The translations under genes and the position numbers were made by a program. The notes beneath the pieces are model-generated. The model had not been told where the DNA came from. It worked only from the letters and a program-made list of their open reading frames with translations, and searched no databases. From Cytobacillus sp. FSL H8-0458 (GTDB lineage Bacteria; Bacillota; Bacilli; Bacillales; Cytobacillaceae), in the NCBI RefSeq assembly GCF_038002165.1, contig NZ_JBBOBR010000001.1, positions 3,038,001 to 3,102,000 of the forward strand: a stretch of DNA of 64,000 nt. Reading direction: 5' to 3'. Shown in pieces: positions 9,069-18,577 of the stretch; positions within the stretch are counted from its first letter, which is position 1, and every line of letters begins with the position of its first letter.

Positions 9069-10739
9069 TTAATTTCCCGGCTTTTCAAGGATTCTTTTTG
9101 TAAGCTTTCGGATAACCTCAGGCAATATTTCAAAAGTATACGGTTTATAGACCCGCTCAGTCCATTTGTGTCCAGCTTTGCCATAGACTCCAATGTTAAT
9201 CACAGGTATACTTAAATCTCTCATCGCCTTTAATGGGATCGGAAAAAGGCTTTTTAAAGCAGGAAAATTCTTTTTAAGAGATTGTATGTCCTCATCCGAG
9301 CCGTCAAAAGATAAAAAGCTTCCATCCGATAAGTAGGGGAAATATTTGCGGACCTTAAATGTCTCACCTGTTTTCTTAGCCTCTTCAGCAAGAACTTCCT
9401 CCAGACAACTTTTTAAAAAGATGCCTCTTTCTGCAGTTACATCAATTGTGTTGGCAGGAAGAAAGGGTGTTCCATAAAATAAGATCACTCTGGGTTTCTT
9501 CTCAGGGTCTGATTGGTGGAGAGCTTCTACAATATCAAAAGCAATCATTCTGGCATCAGTTTCATGAAGCGAGCTCCTATTCCTTGCTTCTTCCATTACA
9601 CTCACAGTATTGATGCCCTTTTCTTCAAGATAGACAAGAAACTCATCTAAAGCCGTCACTTCTGTTCCCCAGTCCAGCTGTCTTTCCGGAAGCTTATTGA
9701 CGGTCCGAAAATCTTTATAGGCACCTTCCAGGCGGTGCTCAACAGCGATGGCCGCATCTTCTGCAATCATTCTCAGTTCTTTCGAAAGCTGCTTCAAGGG
9801 TTTTTCATAGAAAAAGTAATTGAAGTAAACCCTGCAGCCAACTGCCGTCTGAACGTCATATCGTTTTTTATCATCCCTCATATATAAACAGCTTGGCGGA
9901 AGCACCAGTTCTCCTTCAAGCCTCTCAGTAAGCTGAAAATTCTGGCTGATACGCGCAGTCAGCTCTGCAGCAATTAATGTAGGATCAATTCCCGCAAGAC
10001 TTTCACCGGCGTGGGCCTCCCTTCCGAAAATGGAGAAACACGGCAATATTTTTCCTGCAGTACCAGTGTAAATATACTTAGTGGTATCTCCGTCATACAA
10101 TGGCGAGATAAAATCATTATTTATGGCAGCAATATATTCAAGGCCCATTTCTTCCTTCAGCCTCAGCAATTCGGAAAGGGCTGCTCTGCTTCCTTTATGC
10201 TCACCCTCCTCATCAGCGTTGAACATAACCAGCAAATTCCCGTCCAATTCACCGGGATTTTCCGAAAAAAACAGGAGATTGGCCAGATGTACAGCAATTC
10301 CGCTCTGCATATCCAATGACCCTCTTCCAAAAAGCCACTCATTGGATCTGGCATCTTCCTGCACTTCCGGATCAGAGCCATATTGTTCAAAAAACTCCTG
10401 AAGCTTATCGGGATCATGGGCCATGCCCTGAATGGGACCAAAATCCTCAGTGCCAACCGTGTCCAAATGGGCCAGATATATAATGGTCTTTTTGCTAATC
10501 GCCCTCCCCTTGAGGAAGGCAAACACATTCTTGCGGTCCAGTTCATCTCCGGGGATTTCCTGGGTCCATACTAGATGATCATTATCCTGAAAAGATGGAT
10601 ACGAACAGATAACTTCCTTTAGAAATTCAGCTTTATGCACTTCTCCATCTGAATGGTTATAGCTCTCCATCTGCACAAGGGCCTTTGTTAAATATTCGGC
10701 CTGCTGACTCAGATTCATGGTTTTAAGATTTGCAAACAT
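9069..10739 (-). CDS. RocB-like M20-family metallohydrolase
   Basis: A 556-residue zinc-dependent amidohydrolase/peptidase of the M20 clan, matching in length and overall pattern the Bacillus RocB protein of arginine utilisation. Metal-ligand motifs are LAHLDTVG (His91, Asp93), GSLDMQSG (Asp143, the bridging aspartate) and NADEEGEHKGS (catalytic Glu177, ligand Glu178). A dimerisation lid insertion lies around 225-345. The neighbours are not arginine genes, so cleavage of some other amide substrate is possible. It is a single gene on the minus strand, 82 bp from the HAD start. Confidence 0.82.
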   Translation of the reverse strand: MFANLKTMNLSQQAEYLTKALVQMESYNHSDGEVHKAEFLKEVICSYPSFQDNDHLVWTQEIPGDELDRKNVFAFLKGRAISKKTIIYLAHLDTVGTEDFGPIQGMAHDPDKLQEFFEQYGSDPEVQEDARSNEWLFGRGSLDMQSGIAVHLANLLFFSENPGELDGNLLVMFNADEEGEHKGSRAALSELLRLKEEMGLEYIAAINNDFISPLYDGDTTKYIYTGTAGKILPCFSIFGREAHAGESLAGIDPTLIAAELTARISQNFQLTERLEGELVLPPSCLYMRDDKKRYDVQTAVGCRVYFNYFFYEKPLKQLSKELRMIAEDAAIAVEHRLEGAYKDFRTVNKLPERQLDWGTEVTALDEFLVYLEEKGINTVSVMEEARNRSSLHETDARMIAFDIVEALHQSDPEKKPRVILFYGTPFLPANTIDVTAERGIFLKSCLEEVLAEEAKKTGETFKVRKYFPYLSDGSFLSFDGSDEDIQSLKKNFPALKSLFPIPLKAMRDLSIPVINIGVYGKAGHKWTERVYKPYTFEILPEVIRKLTKRILEKPGN

Positions 10740-10921
10740 AGGCCAACCCCATTTCGTTGTCGTTTGACCTTAGTGTATAAGCATACTCTATTGAGAATCA
10801 ACACTTTTTTATATCGGGGGAAGCAAATTCACTCAGCAGCATTAGAGAAGCTTTTTTCTATATATTAGGATGAAACAGCCAATATATAGAATAATAACAT
10901 TAAGGTCTTGAAATTTTCATC

Positions 10922-10966
10922 AAAAACGAATATTATATTATTTGTGCTTTCAAAACGTTCGTATTT
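10922..10966 (+). promoter_or_regulatory. candidate PurR box pair before the purine permease
   Basis: Two oppositely oriented PurBox-like half sites, AAAAACGAATATT and the complement of AATACGAACGTTT, with 25 bp between CGAAT and GTTCG. This resembles the paired boxes bound by Bacillus PurR. No purine riboswitch is visible in the rest of this 278-bp gap. Confidence 0.4.
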
Positions 10967-11017
10967 CTCATTTACACATATAACCTGAAAGAAGTTTTAG
11001 TTTATGGGGGACTTTTT

Positions 11018-12319
11018 ATGTTCAAATTAAAAGAAAATCAAACAAACGTTAAGACCGAGGTCTTGGCAGGCATCACAACTTTCTTAACTATGGTTTATAT
11101 AGTGGTCGTAAACCCTGTCATCTTATCTGATGCAGGTGTACCTTTTGATCAAGTCTTTTCCGCAACCATTATTGCAACTGTAGCAGGTACTCTATGGATG
11201 GCACTGTTCGCCAATTATCCGATTGCCATCGCACCTGGAATGGGCCTGAACGCCTATTTTGCCTACTCTGTTGTCGGCACTCATGGAAATATTGATTACA
11301 TGACTGCATTCTCAGCAGTATTTATTGCTGGTATTATCTTCATTATATTGTCACTTACCCCTTTCCGGGAAAAGTTGATCATTGCGATACCGGATAATTT
11401 AAAGCACGGAATTACTGCCGGAATCGGGTTATTTATTGCCTTTATCGGCTTGCGCTTAACCGGGCTGATAACAAGCCACCCAACAAATCTTGTTGCGCTC
11501 GGAGACTTGCATTCTCCTCAATCCATTCTTGCGCTTGTCGGCCTTGCTGTAACTTTAATTCTCATGACGCTCGGGATTAACGGGGCTTTATTTTTCGGCA
11601 TGATTATCACTGCCCTGATTGCCTTCTTTACAGGACAGCTTTCTTTTGACCAGGGATTTGTTTCATTGCCTTCGCTTCCGGATGGAATCATCATTTTAAA
11701 TCCATTTGAAGCAATTGGAGATGTTATCCAGCACAGTTTATACGCCGTTGTATTCTCCTTCCTGCTTGTAACAATTTTTGATACGACTGGAACGATGATC
11801 GGCGTTGCCCAGCAGGCCGGATTAATGAAAGGCAAAACAATGCCTAGAGCACGCGAGGCCCTTTTGTCGGATTCCATCGCTACTTCTATCGGTGCCATGT
11901 TTGGTACAAGTCCTACTTCTGCATATATTGAATCTTCAACAGGTGTGTCAGTCGGCGGAAGAACTGGATTAACAACCTTGACTGTTGCAGGTTTGTTCCT
12001 GCTTGCAGCTTTCTTCGGACCTCTTGTCAGTGCGGTATCAGGTCTTGCTGCCATTACTGCACCTGCCCTGATTATCGTGGGAAGCCTGATGATGGGCAGC
12101 ATCTCTCATATTAAATGGAATGAACTTGATGAAGCATTCCCTGCATTCCTGATTATCTTAAGCATGCCGCTTACATCCAGCATTGCAACAGGAATTGCAC
12201 TTGGGTTTATCGCTTATCCGCTTATGAAAGTGGTAAAAGGGAAATGGAGAGAAGTTCATCCCCTGGTTTATTTATTTGCAGTATTATTCTTTTATCAGCT
12301 TGCGTTCCTGCCTCACTAG
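11018..12319 (+). CDS. NCS2-family purine (guanine/hypoxanthine/adenine) permease
   Basis: A 433-residue membrane protein with about 12-14 segments, of the AzgA-like NCS2 group (PbuG/PbuO in Bacillus). The signature APGMGLNAYFAYSVV lies near residues 76-90. The family motif around the TFDTTGTMIGVAQQAG equivalent (IFDTTGTMIG) and a GTSPTSAYIESSTGVSVGGRTG stretch, which lines the substrate site, are also visible. It imports purine bases by proton symport. The candidate PurR boxes upstream would link expression to purine supply, and a strong terminator follows. Confidence 0.92.
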   Translation: MFKLKENQTNVKTEVLAGITTFLTMVYIVVVNPVILSDAGVPFDQVFSATIIATVAGTLWMALFANYPIAIAPGMGLNAYFAYSVVGTHGNIDYMTAFSAVFIAGIIFIILSLTPFREKLIIAIPDNLKHGITAGIGLFIAFIGLRLTGLITSHPTNLVALGDLHSPQSILALVGLAVTLILMTLGINGALFFGMIITALIAFFTGQLSFDQGFVSLPSLPDGIIILNPFEAIGDVIQHSLYAVVFSFLLVTIFDTTGTMIGVAQQAGLMKGKTMPRAREALLSDSIATSIGAMFGTSPTSAYIESSTGVSVGGRTGLTTLTVAGLFLLAAFFGPLVSAVSGLAAITAPALIIVGSLMMGSISHIKWNELDEAFPAFLIILSMPLTSSIATGIALGFIAYPLMKVVKGKWREVHPLVYLFAVLFFYQLAFLPH

Positions 12320-12341
12320 CCGGAAGCGACCAGCTGATCAA

Positions 12342-12373
12342 AAGCTTGTCCAAGCCGGACAAGCTTTTTTTGC
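12342..12373 (+). terminator. terminator of the purine permease
   Basis: AAGCTTGTCC/GGACAAGCTT perfect 10-bp stem followed by seven T. Confidence 0.93.
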
Positions 12374-12449
12374 ATGGAACCGCTTCTATTTCATCCCTGA
12401 TGATTCATATTCTATAAGTATAGAATGGACAAGTTAGGGTGATAGGCTT

Positions 12450-13022
12450 ATGTTTGAAAAGCTGCTTGTAACTTTAATAGGAAGTTTATTATTAGGCATT
12501 GGCATTAACGGCTTCCTAGTCCCCCACCATTTACTTGACGGGGGCATTATTGGCATAGGGCTGATGCTCCATTATTACTACGAATTTCCCACTGGATTGA
12601 GCATGATTGTCCTGAGCATTCCATTATATGTACTTGCCTGGTTTTATGAGAAAAAATACTTCTTCTATAGCCTGCATGGCCTTCTGATTTCATCCTTCAT
12701 TATTGATTTGCTTTCTGCTTTGCGAGGGCATTTTGAGCTTTCCATATTGCCCAGCTCCATTTTAGGGGGATGCCTGGTGGGTTTTGGGATCGGCCTTATG
12801 CTCCGTTATGAAACCAGTACAGGAGGCACAGACCTGCTTGCACAGCTGATGACAAAGCTCCTTCCTATTAATATCGGCGCTTTAATATTTGCAATTGATG
12901 GATTGGTTATTTTAAGCGGAGTAAAAATAGTTGGTATTGAAAAATTCCTGTACTCGTTTATAACCATACTTTTTGTGGGAGCCATGACGTCCTTAACGGT
13001 TATAAAAAAGGCCGTCAAATGA
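12450..13022 (+). CDS. YitT-family membrane protein without C-terminal domain
   Basis: A 190-residue protein with five or six membrane segments of the YitT (DUF161) family. The family pattern GINGFLVPHHLLDGGIIGIGLMLHY is in the first helix pair, and a second copy-like GFGIGLMLRYETSTGGTDLLAQL follows near residue 115. Full YitT proteins are about 280 residues with a soluble DUF2179 domain; this one ends after the membrane part, like B. subtilis YczE/YpjC-type short members. The function is not known. Confidence 0.8.
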   Translation: MFEKLLVTLIGSLLLGIGINGFLVPHHLLDGGIIGIGLMLHYYYEFPTGLSMIVLSIPLYVLAWFYEKKYFFYSLHGLLISSFIIDLLSALRGHFELSILPSSILGGCLVGFGIGLMLRYETSTGGTDLLAQLMTKLLPINIGALIFAIDGLVILSGVKIVGIEKFLYSFITILFVGAMTSLTVIKKAVK

Positions 13023-13058
13023 AAAAATCGACAGGTGCCAGGCACCTGTCGATTTTTC
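13023..13058. terminator. bidirectional terminator between the YitT-like gene and tcyP
   Basis: A 16-bp near-perfect inverted repeat (AATCGACAGGTGCC/GGCACCTGTCGATT) flanked by A and T runs serves both converging genes. Confidence 0.9.
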
Positions 13059-14447
13059 TTATGCTTCTGCTTCTATTTTTTCATTCATATCATTATAAAG
13101 GTTTCCATCCATTTCACCGGTGATTCGGCTTGTTAAGATACCGGAGGTCATGGATCCGCTGACATTAAGCGCTGTGCGGCCCATGTCAATTAGCGGTTCA
13201 ATTGAGATCAGCAAGCCAGCCAGTGCAATAGGCATGTCAAGGGCAGATAATACCAGGATCGCTGCGAATGTCGCACCGCCGCCGACGCCTGCCACACCAA
13301 AGGAGCTGATCGCTACAATGAGAATGAGAGTAAAAATAAATCCTGGTGACAGCGGGTTAATGCCCACAGTAGGAGCAATCATTACAGCCAGCATGGCCGG
13401 ATAGATTCCCGCACATCCATTTTGGCCGATGGAAAGGCCGAAAGATCCTGCAAAGTTAGCAATTCCTTCAGGAACACCGAGTGACTTTTGCGTTTTAATA
13501 TTCAAAGGCAATGCACCGGCACTTGTTCTTGACGTAAAAGCAAAGGTCAATACCGGAAATGCTTTTTTCAAATAAGTGATTGGATTTAATCCGCTTAATG
13601 TTAAAAGCAGCAGGTGAATCAGGAACATAATGGCAAGTGCCACATAAGAAGCAATAACAAATTTACCTAAATTTAAAATGGAGTCAAAGTCACTCATGGC
13701 AACTGTTTTCGTCATAATTGCCAAAACTCCATATGGTGTTAAACGTAAAATTATTGTAACAACACGCATTATAATTGCATAGAAGGCATCAACAATTTTC
13801 GCAAAGAGTTCAGCCTGGTCTGGTGATTTCCTTCTCACACCAAGATAAGCAATCCCTAAAAAGGCTGCAAAGATAACGACAGAAATCGTAGATGTTGGTC
13901 TTGCCCCTGTAAAATCAAGGAATGGATTGGCCGGAAGCAAATCAAGCATTTGCTGTGGGAACGTTCTTCCTTCAATGCCCTGATATGTTTCTTCAAGCTG
14001 TTGCCCGCGGGCAGTCTCAGCATCGCCTCCGCTGATTTGGACAGCCTCCAGGTCAAAACCGGCAGCTGTTGCAATTCCGACAGCAGCAGCAACTGCGGTG
14101 GTGCCTACAAGCAGTCCAAGGATAAGGACACTTATTTTCCCAATATTATTTGTTAATTTCAGTTTAGTAAAAGCACCTAAAATCGAAATGAAGACGAGCG
14201 GCATGACGATCATTTGCAGGAACTTGACATAACCTCCGCCAACTAAATTAAACCAGTCTGCAGATTTGGCAATAACCTCAGCACCCGGTCCATATATCAG
14301 CTGAAGTGCGAAGCCAAACAGGATCCCTAAACCAAGCGCTGTAAACACACGCTTTGAGAATGAGATATGCTTTTTCTGCATAAAGAATAAAGCGCCTAAA
14401 AGCAGAAGCATTACGAAAATGTTTAAAATTAAAAGTCCTGTACTCAT
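13059..14447 (-). CDS. tcyP: L-cystine sodium/proton symporter
   Basis: A 462-residue permease of the dicarboxylate/amino acid:cation symporter family. It aligns by eye with Bacillus TcyP: an early VKFLQMIVMPLVFISILGAF segment, a substrate-loop region ANPFLDFTGARPTSTISVV, and a late GQNGCAGIYPAMLAVMIAP stretch that replaces the NMDG region of glutamate carriers. The start at 14447 is preceded by GGGGAGGA. It imports cystine as a sulphur source. A sigma-A promoter lies 40 bp upstream. Confidence 0.9.
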   Translation of the reverse strand: MSTGLLILNIFVMLLLLGALFFMQKKHISFSKRVFTALGLGILFGFALQLIYGPGAEVIAKSADWFNLVGGGYVKFLQMIVMPLVFISILGAFTKLKLTNNIGKISVLILGLLVGTTAVAAAVGIATAAGFDLEAVQISGGDAETARGQQLEETYQGIEGRTFPQQMLDLLPANPFLDFTGARPTSTISVVIFAAFLGIAYLGVRRKSPDQAELFAKIVDAFYAIIMRVVTIILRLTPYGVLAIMTKTVAMSDFDSILNLGKFVIASYVALAIMFLIHLLLLTLSGLNPITYLKKAFPVLTFAFTSRTSAGALPLNIKTQKSLGVPEGIANFAGSFGLSIGQNGCAGIYPAMLAVMIAPTVGINPLSPGFIFTLILIVAISSFGVAGVGGGATFAAILVLSALDMPIALAGLLISIEPLIDMGRTALNVSGSMTSGILTSRITGEMDGNLYNDMNEKIEAEA

Positions 14448-14487
14448 CGGACTGAATCCTCCCCAAGAGATCTTATTATAATGACTT

Positions 14488-14516
14488 ACTATAATACATG
14501 TATTCCTATGAGTCAA
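14488..14516 (-). promoter_or_regulatory. sigma-A promoter of tcyP
   Basis: TTGACT, 17 nt, TATAGT on the minus strand. The spacer holds an AATACATGTATT palindrome that could be an operator. Confidence 0.65.
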
Positions 14517-14656
14517 GTCGGAATTAAAATTTAAATTTTCTTATTATATATTCCATTTCGCTGAGGAATGTTCTTATTTTTCTTTATATTTGTGCCTGAA
14601 ACTATTGGAAAACCCGACACGATAGGATTGCCGGGTCTAGGATAATGATATCTTGT

Positions 14657-15472
14657 CTAATTATTTTTCCGGGAAAGTGCCTTCGTCTTTTCAAAACATT
14701 GTTCCATTGCACTCATCACTGCTGCACGGAACCCTTTTCTCTCCAGTTCGGCAACGGCTTCTATTGTTGCACCTCCCGGAGTGCAGACCTCATCCTTCAA
14801 TACCGCAGGGTGCATGCCTGTTTCCAGCACCATCCTGGCTGCCCCCAAAATAGCCTGTGCTGCGAGCTCATAAGACTGATCACGGGGCAGCCCGGCTTTT
14901 ACACCGCCATCTGCCAATGCTTCAATGAACATATAGGCATAAGCGGGCGAAGAACCGCTGATAGGGGGAATTGCGTCCATCATCTTTTCTTCCATAACAG
15001 CTGCTCTTCCAATACAAGAAAATATTCTGATTACATCTTCCATCTCCTCAGGAGATAGTGATTCATTCGCTGAAAGAACACTCATGCCTTCTCCCACTAA
15101 TGATGGAGTATTAGGCATGGAACGGACAGCTTTTATTTTTCTGCCAAATGCCTTTTCCAGAAAGGAAAGACTTATGCCGGCCGCAATCGTTATGATAATG
15201 GCATGTGATTGGATGCAATCTTTAATTTCTTCAATAACCGCAGCATGAGCATCAGGCTTAATAGCCAGAAACAGTATATCCGCTCCCTCCGCTGCCTCAC
15301 TATTAGAAAAGCGCGTTTGTATATCCCACCTGCTTTTAACGTTAACAAGCGATTTCTCCGTTTTCGCTGAAGCAATAATCTGCCTTGCATTCACCAGATC
15401 TGATTTTAATATACCCCCGATTATCGCCTGAGCCATTTTTCCGCATCCGATAAAACCGATATTTTTATTCAT
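14657..15472 (-). CDS. proC: pyrroline-5-carboxylate reductase
   Basis: Catalyses the last step of proline synthesis, NAD(P)H-dependent reduction of 1-pyrroline-5-carboxylate. The protein is 271 residues, normal for ProC. The Rossmann motif IGFIGCGKMAQAIIGG is at the N-terminus, RSMPNTPSLVGEGMSVL is the conserved mid-protein block, and the C-terminal dimer helix carries the PGGATIEAVAELE signature. The start is set at the methionine before NKNIGFIG; an in-frame ATG 12 nt upstream is an alternative. There is no adjacent proA/proB; Bacillus often carries several proC paralogues. Confidence 0.93.
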   Translation of the reverse strand: MNKNIGFIGCGKMAQAIIGGILKSDLVNARQIIASAKTEKSLVNVKSRWDIQTRFSNSEAAEGADILFLAIKPDAHAAVIEEIKDCIQSHAIIITIAAGISLSFLEKAFGRKIKAVRSMPNTPSLVGEGMSVLSANESLSPEEMEDVIRIFSCIGRAAVMEEKMMDAIPPISGSSPAYAYMFIEALADGGVKAGLPRDQSYELAAQAILGAARMVLETGMHPAVLKDEVCTPGGATIEAVAELERKGFRAAVMSAMEQCFEKTKALSRKNN

Positions 15473-15604
15473 TAATGCACACATCCTGTCTTGTATTCCT
15501 TTTGCTATTATACTGCAGGTATGGTTATGAAAAAATAGCACAGGGTAAAAACATAGGACACGAAGCTATAAGCACTCATAAAATACTTAATGGAGAGATT
15601 GACT

Positions 15605-16210
15605 ATGAAGGAAATTAAACAGTATGTTCCCCTTCCAAAAAGCTTTTACCAGCAGCCGACGCTTCTGCTGGCTGAAGCACTTCTGGGCTGCTTATTGATC
15701 AAAGAAACTGAAGAAGGAATTGCCTCAGGCTATATTGTCGAGACGGAAGCTTATATGGGCCCGGAGGACAGAGCAGCACACAGCTTTGGGAACAGGAGAA
15801 CAAAAAGGACCGAAATCATGTTCAATGAACCAGGTTTTGTCTACACTTATGTGATGCATACCCATTGCCTGGTTAATGTTGTGAGTGGTCCAAAGGAAAA
15901 GCCGGAAGCTGTTTTGATCAGAGGGATTGAACCTGTCGACGGACTTGAGTTAATGAAGAAAAGACGTAAGATGGAAGACCTTAAAAACCTCACTAATGGG
16001 CCCGGTAAATTAACTAAAGCTCTCGATATAACAATAGATGATTATGGCCGTCATTTTACCATCCCTCCTCTTATGATTGCTAAAGGAATCCCTCCCGGGG
16101 AAATCAAACGCGGAACACGGATCGGCATTGATAATTCAGGTGAAGCCCGGGATTATCCCTGGAGATTCTGGATTGCGGATAGTCCTTATGTTTCACGGAA
16201 CAGAAAATAA
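15605..16210 (+). CDS. DNA-3-methyladenine glycosylase (AAG/MPG type)
   Basis: A base-excision repair enzyme that removes alkylated and deaminated purines. The 201-residue protein has the AAG-family features: VETEAYMGPEDRAAHS containing the catalytic glutamate of the ETEAY motif, NRRTKRTEIMFNEPGFVYTY for nucleotide flipping, and NGPGKLTKAL near residue 130. The start at 15605 follows a GGAGAG ribosome binding site inside the longer open frame. It is monocistronic with a following terminator. Confidence 0.92.
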   Translation: MKEIKQYVPLPKSFYQQPTLLLAEALLGCLLIKETEEGIASGYIVETEAYMGPEDRAAHSFGNRRTKRTEIMFNEPGFVYTYVMHTHCLVNVVSGPKEKPEAVLIRGIEPVDGLELMKKRRKMEDLKNLTNGPGKLTKALDITIDDYGRHFTIPPLMIAKGIPPGEIKRGTRIGIDNSGEARDYPWRFWIADSPYVSRNRK

Positions 16211-16228
16211 CAGCGATATTAAAGGAAC

Positions 16229-16274
16229 GACCGGAAAACCTCTTCAAAAACAGATGAGGGTTTCCGGTTAATTT
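16229..16274 (+). terminator. terminator of the DNA glycosylase gene
   Basis: ACCGGAAA.CCTC pairs with GAGG.TTTCCGGT, followed by a T-rich tract. Confidence 0.7.
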
Positions 16275-16395
16275 AATTTGTCTTAATCCATCAGCGCAGG
16301 TTACCCTGCTGATAAAAAGTATTACATTAATTTTTTATTTTCTCTTGAATTGGATAGGATAGGAATAACTGCGCGTTCGGGAAGAGGTGAATGGA

Positions 16396-16923
16396 ATGAA
16401 TGCTCTTTATGCTTTTTTGTGGATCTTCGCTCTATGGAAGTGGGGTGACTGGAGAAATTGGAAAATGTATTATCCCACTATGCTTTTTTACATATTAGGG
16501 GACTTTTTATATTTATATCTGCTCTCAGATCTTTATCCGATGTGGTCTTATGACCCGCAGGGAATTGATGAGAAAGTGAATCTTACAAACACACATGTCA
16601 GTTTTTCCATTATGGCTGTAAAGTATCCGGCAACCATTTTGATCTATTTATACAGATTCCCTGCAGGCAGGCTTATTAAGAAACTGCTTTATATCTCAGG
16701 CTGGGTCCTTCTCTATACTGTTAATGAGGTTGTTGACATCAAATTTAACTTGATAAAGTACGATAATGGCTGGAATTTAAAATGGTCGATTCTTTTCAAT
16801 GCTGTTATGTTTATCATCCTCTGGGTGCATCATAAGCGTCCAGCTGCCGCATGGGGGCTTTCCATTCTTTTCATCCTCTTCCTATGGAGACAGTTCGATG
16901 TACCATCAGCTGTTTTTAGATAA
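16396..16923 (+). CDS. CBO0543-family membrane protein
   Basis: A 175-residue protein with about five membrane segments and a WKWGDWRNW N-terminal motif. Tryptophan-rich loops (SDLYPMWSYDP, NGWNLKWSILFN, LWVHHKRP) are characteristic of the CBO0543 family found in many spore formers. The function is unknown. The start at 16396 is chosen because GAAGAGGTG lies just before it, although a GTG three codons earlier is in frame. Confidence 0.7.
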   Translation: MNALYAFLWIFALWKWGDWRNWKMYYPTMLFYILGDFLYLYLLSDLYPMWSYDPQGIDEKVNLTNTHVSFSIMAVKYPATILIYLYRFPAGRLIKKLLYISGWVLLYTVNEVVDIKFNLIKYDNGWNLKWSILFNAVMFIILWVHHKRPAAAWGLSILFILFLWRQFDVPSAVFR

Positions 16924-17061
16924 GTGTCTAATTTCATAACAATTTGTCGATAAAAAAACAAGCTATTTTACTGGACTTTTTTTATTAAAGCGTTTATTTT
17001 ACTATAAAAAGGCAATATTCTATGTATAAGTTTCAATAAAATGGAATGGGATGGTGTTACG

Positions 17062-17256
17062 ATGGCAAACAAGAAAAATGTTAAATCTCCCGGCAAAGAT
17101 CTAAATATTGGTGCGAATGTTTCATTAAACGGCCTGGTAACAGCTGTTTTTGATAATATGGTCCATGTCCAGATTGGCGCTAAGATAGTAACAGTTCATG
17201 TTAAAGACCTGTATTCCGGATTAAATAATCCTTTATTTAATAAACAGCAGGCTTAG
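17062..17256 (+). CDS. YkvS-like DUF2187 protein
   Basis: A 64-residue protein whose core IGANVSLNGLVTAVFDNMVHVQIG..IVTVHVKDL fits the small beta-barrel DUF2187 family (YkvS of Bacillus). The function is unknown. The start was set at the ATG before ANKKNVK, as the upstream ATG lacks a ribosome binding site. A bidirectional terminator follows. Confidence 0.75.
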   Translation: MANKKNVKSPGKDLNIGANVSLNGLVTAVFDNMVHVQIGAKIVTVHVKDLYSGLNNPLFNKQQA

Positions 17257-17281
17257 TATACACCATCTCTAAACATACTTT

Positions 17282-17319
17282 AGAAGGGGCAGCTCAAAAG
17301 CTTGCCCCTTCTGTTTTTT
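17282..17319. terminator. bidirectional terminator between the YkvS-like gene and hom
   Basis: AGAAGGGGC/GCCCCTTCT stem with extra AGCT pairing in the loop, flanked by T-rich DNA on both strands. Confidence 0.85.
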
Positions 17320-18535
17320 AGACCGGCTGTACCTGCTTATACTTCCCTGCCGTATGTGCATAATCTCCAAGCACTTGATAAGCCTTCCAATCGGATCTGT
17401 CTAATAATGACACAGCTTCTGCAGATGCCTTAACGATCAGGGCCTTTTCTGACACTTCGCTGACGATTTCAACTCCCCCAGGCAGCTCTGTTTGCTCTGC
17501 ATCACCCAATATAACCCAGAGCGGCTGGTCAGGTATAGTTTCTTCCGATGCAGCTTCCTCAAATGCTGAAGGAAAATCGGCTTTTCCCACATGAATTAAA
17601 TCTTCAATAATCGCACTCGCTGTCGGGAACATACCTGCTCCAGGACCCTGCAGGCTGATATTCCCGACAATATCCGCATCAATTGAAACGGCATTCTGCA
17701 CGCCTTCTACTCTGTATAGAGGATGAGATTCACCTGTCAGAACCGGCTTTACTGTACAGCGGACAGAATCTTTTTCCTTCTGAATCGATGCTGCATGTTT
17801 GAATTTCAGGCCCAGCGATTCAGCCAAACGGATTTGCTCAATCGTAATATCAGTAATGCCTTCTCTAACAGAGTATTCCTGTGCCGGCGCTTTCCCGAAT
17901 ACAAGCTCGCTCAAAACAACCGCTTTGTAAAAGGCGTCATATCCTTCGATATCATTTTTAGGATCGGCTTCTGCATAGCCTTTTTCCTGAGCGATTCTCA
18001 ATGCTTCTTCAAATGATAAGTTCTCCTCGCGCATACTTGTCAAAATGAAATTGGATGTGCCATTTAAAATTCCTTCAATCCGTTCAATTCTGTTGGCATT
18101 CAGCAGCTGCCTGATGGTCTGAATGATGGGGATTCCGCCGCCGACTGTTGCTTCAAATCCCAGTGATACATTCTTTTCTTTTGCAAGCCTCCCAAGCTCA
18201 CTTCCATGGAATGCAAACATCTCTTTATTTGCTGTAATGACATGGCATCCTCTCGATATTGCCTGGCGCAAATACGTATAGCCCGGTTCCCTGCCAACAA
18301 TGGCATCAATTACGACATCAAGCTTTGGAAGCTCAATAATCTCCTGAAAGTCATCTGTTAATAGCACCTCATCATCAGGCAAAGAATGTTTATTCACATT
18401 TTTGACCAGGATGGCGGAAACCTTTACTTCTTTCCCGAGTATCGCCTGAAGCCTTCCCTGATGCTTTCTGATTGTTTCATACACTCCTTTTCCAACAGTT
18501 CCAAACCCCAATAGCCCGATCGTGATCACTGACAT
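17318..18535 (-). CDS. hom: homoserine dehydrogenase
   Basis: Reduces aspartate semialdehyde to homoserine, the branch point to threonine and methionine. The 405-residue protein has the Rossmann motif GLLGFGTVGKG at the N-terminus, the TANKEMFA nucleotide-binding strand, and the catalytic block GILNGTSNFIL with the following KGYAEADPKNDIEGYDA and lysine-containing helix. The C-terminal ~80 residues do not show a standard ACT regulatory pattern, unlike the 433-residue B. subtilis enzyme. It stands alone without thrC/thrB and lies under a SAM riboswitch, so this copy most likely supplies methionine synthesis. Confidence 0.92.
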   Translation of the reverse strand: MSVITIGLLGFGTVGKGVYETIRKHQGRLQAILGKEVKVSAILVKNVNKHSLPDDEVLLTDDFQEIIELPKLDVVIDAIVGREPGYTYLRQAISRGCHVITANKEMFAFHGSELGRLAKEKNVSLGFEATVGGGIPIIQTIRQLLNANRIERIEGILNGTSNFILTSMREENLSFEEALRIAQEKGYAEADPKNDIEGYDAFYKAVVLSELVFGKAPAQEYSVREGITDITIEQIRLAESLGLKFKHAASIQKEKDSVRCTVKPVLTGESHPLYRVEGVQNAVSIDADIVGNISLQGPGAGMFPTASAIIEDLIHVGKADFPSAFEEAASEETIPDQPLWVILGDAEQTELPGGVEIVSEVSEKALIVKASAEAVSLLDRSDWKAYQVLGDYAHTAGKYKQVQPV

Positions 18536-18577
18536 TACTCATTCCCCCTGGATAAAATTTTTAGTGCCTGCCGTAAA

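Noticed and set aside
10740..11017. A purine riboswitch before the purine permease
   Set aside because: The conserved aptamer bases could not be found on the coding strand; only PurR-like boxes are visible.
11518..12102. A 194-codon minus-strand frame over the purine permease
   Set aside because: It is antisense to a well-supported permease gene, an expected shadow of its codon pattern.
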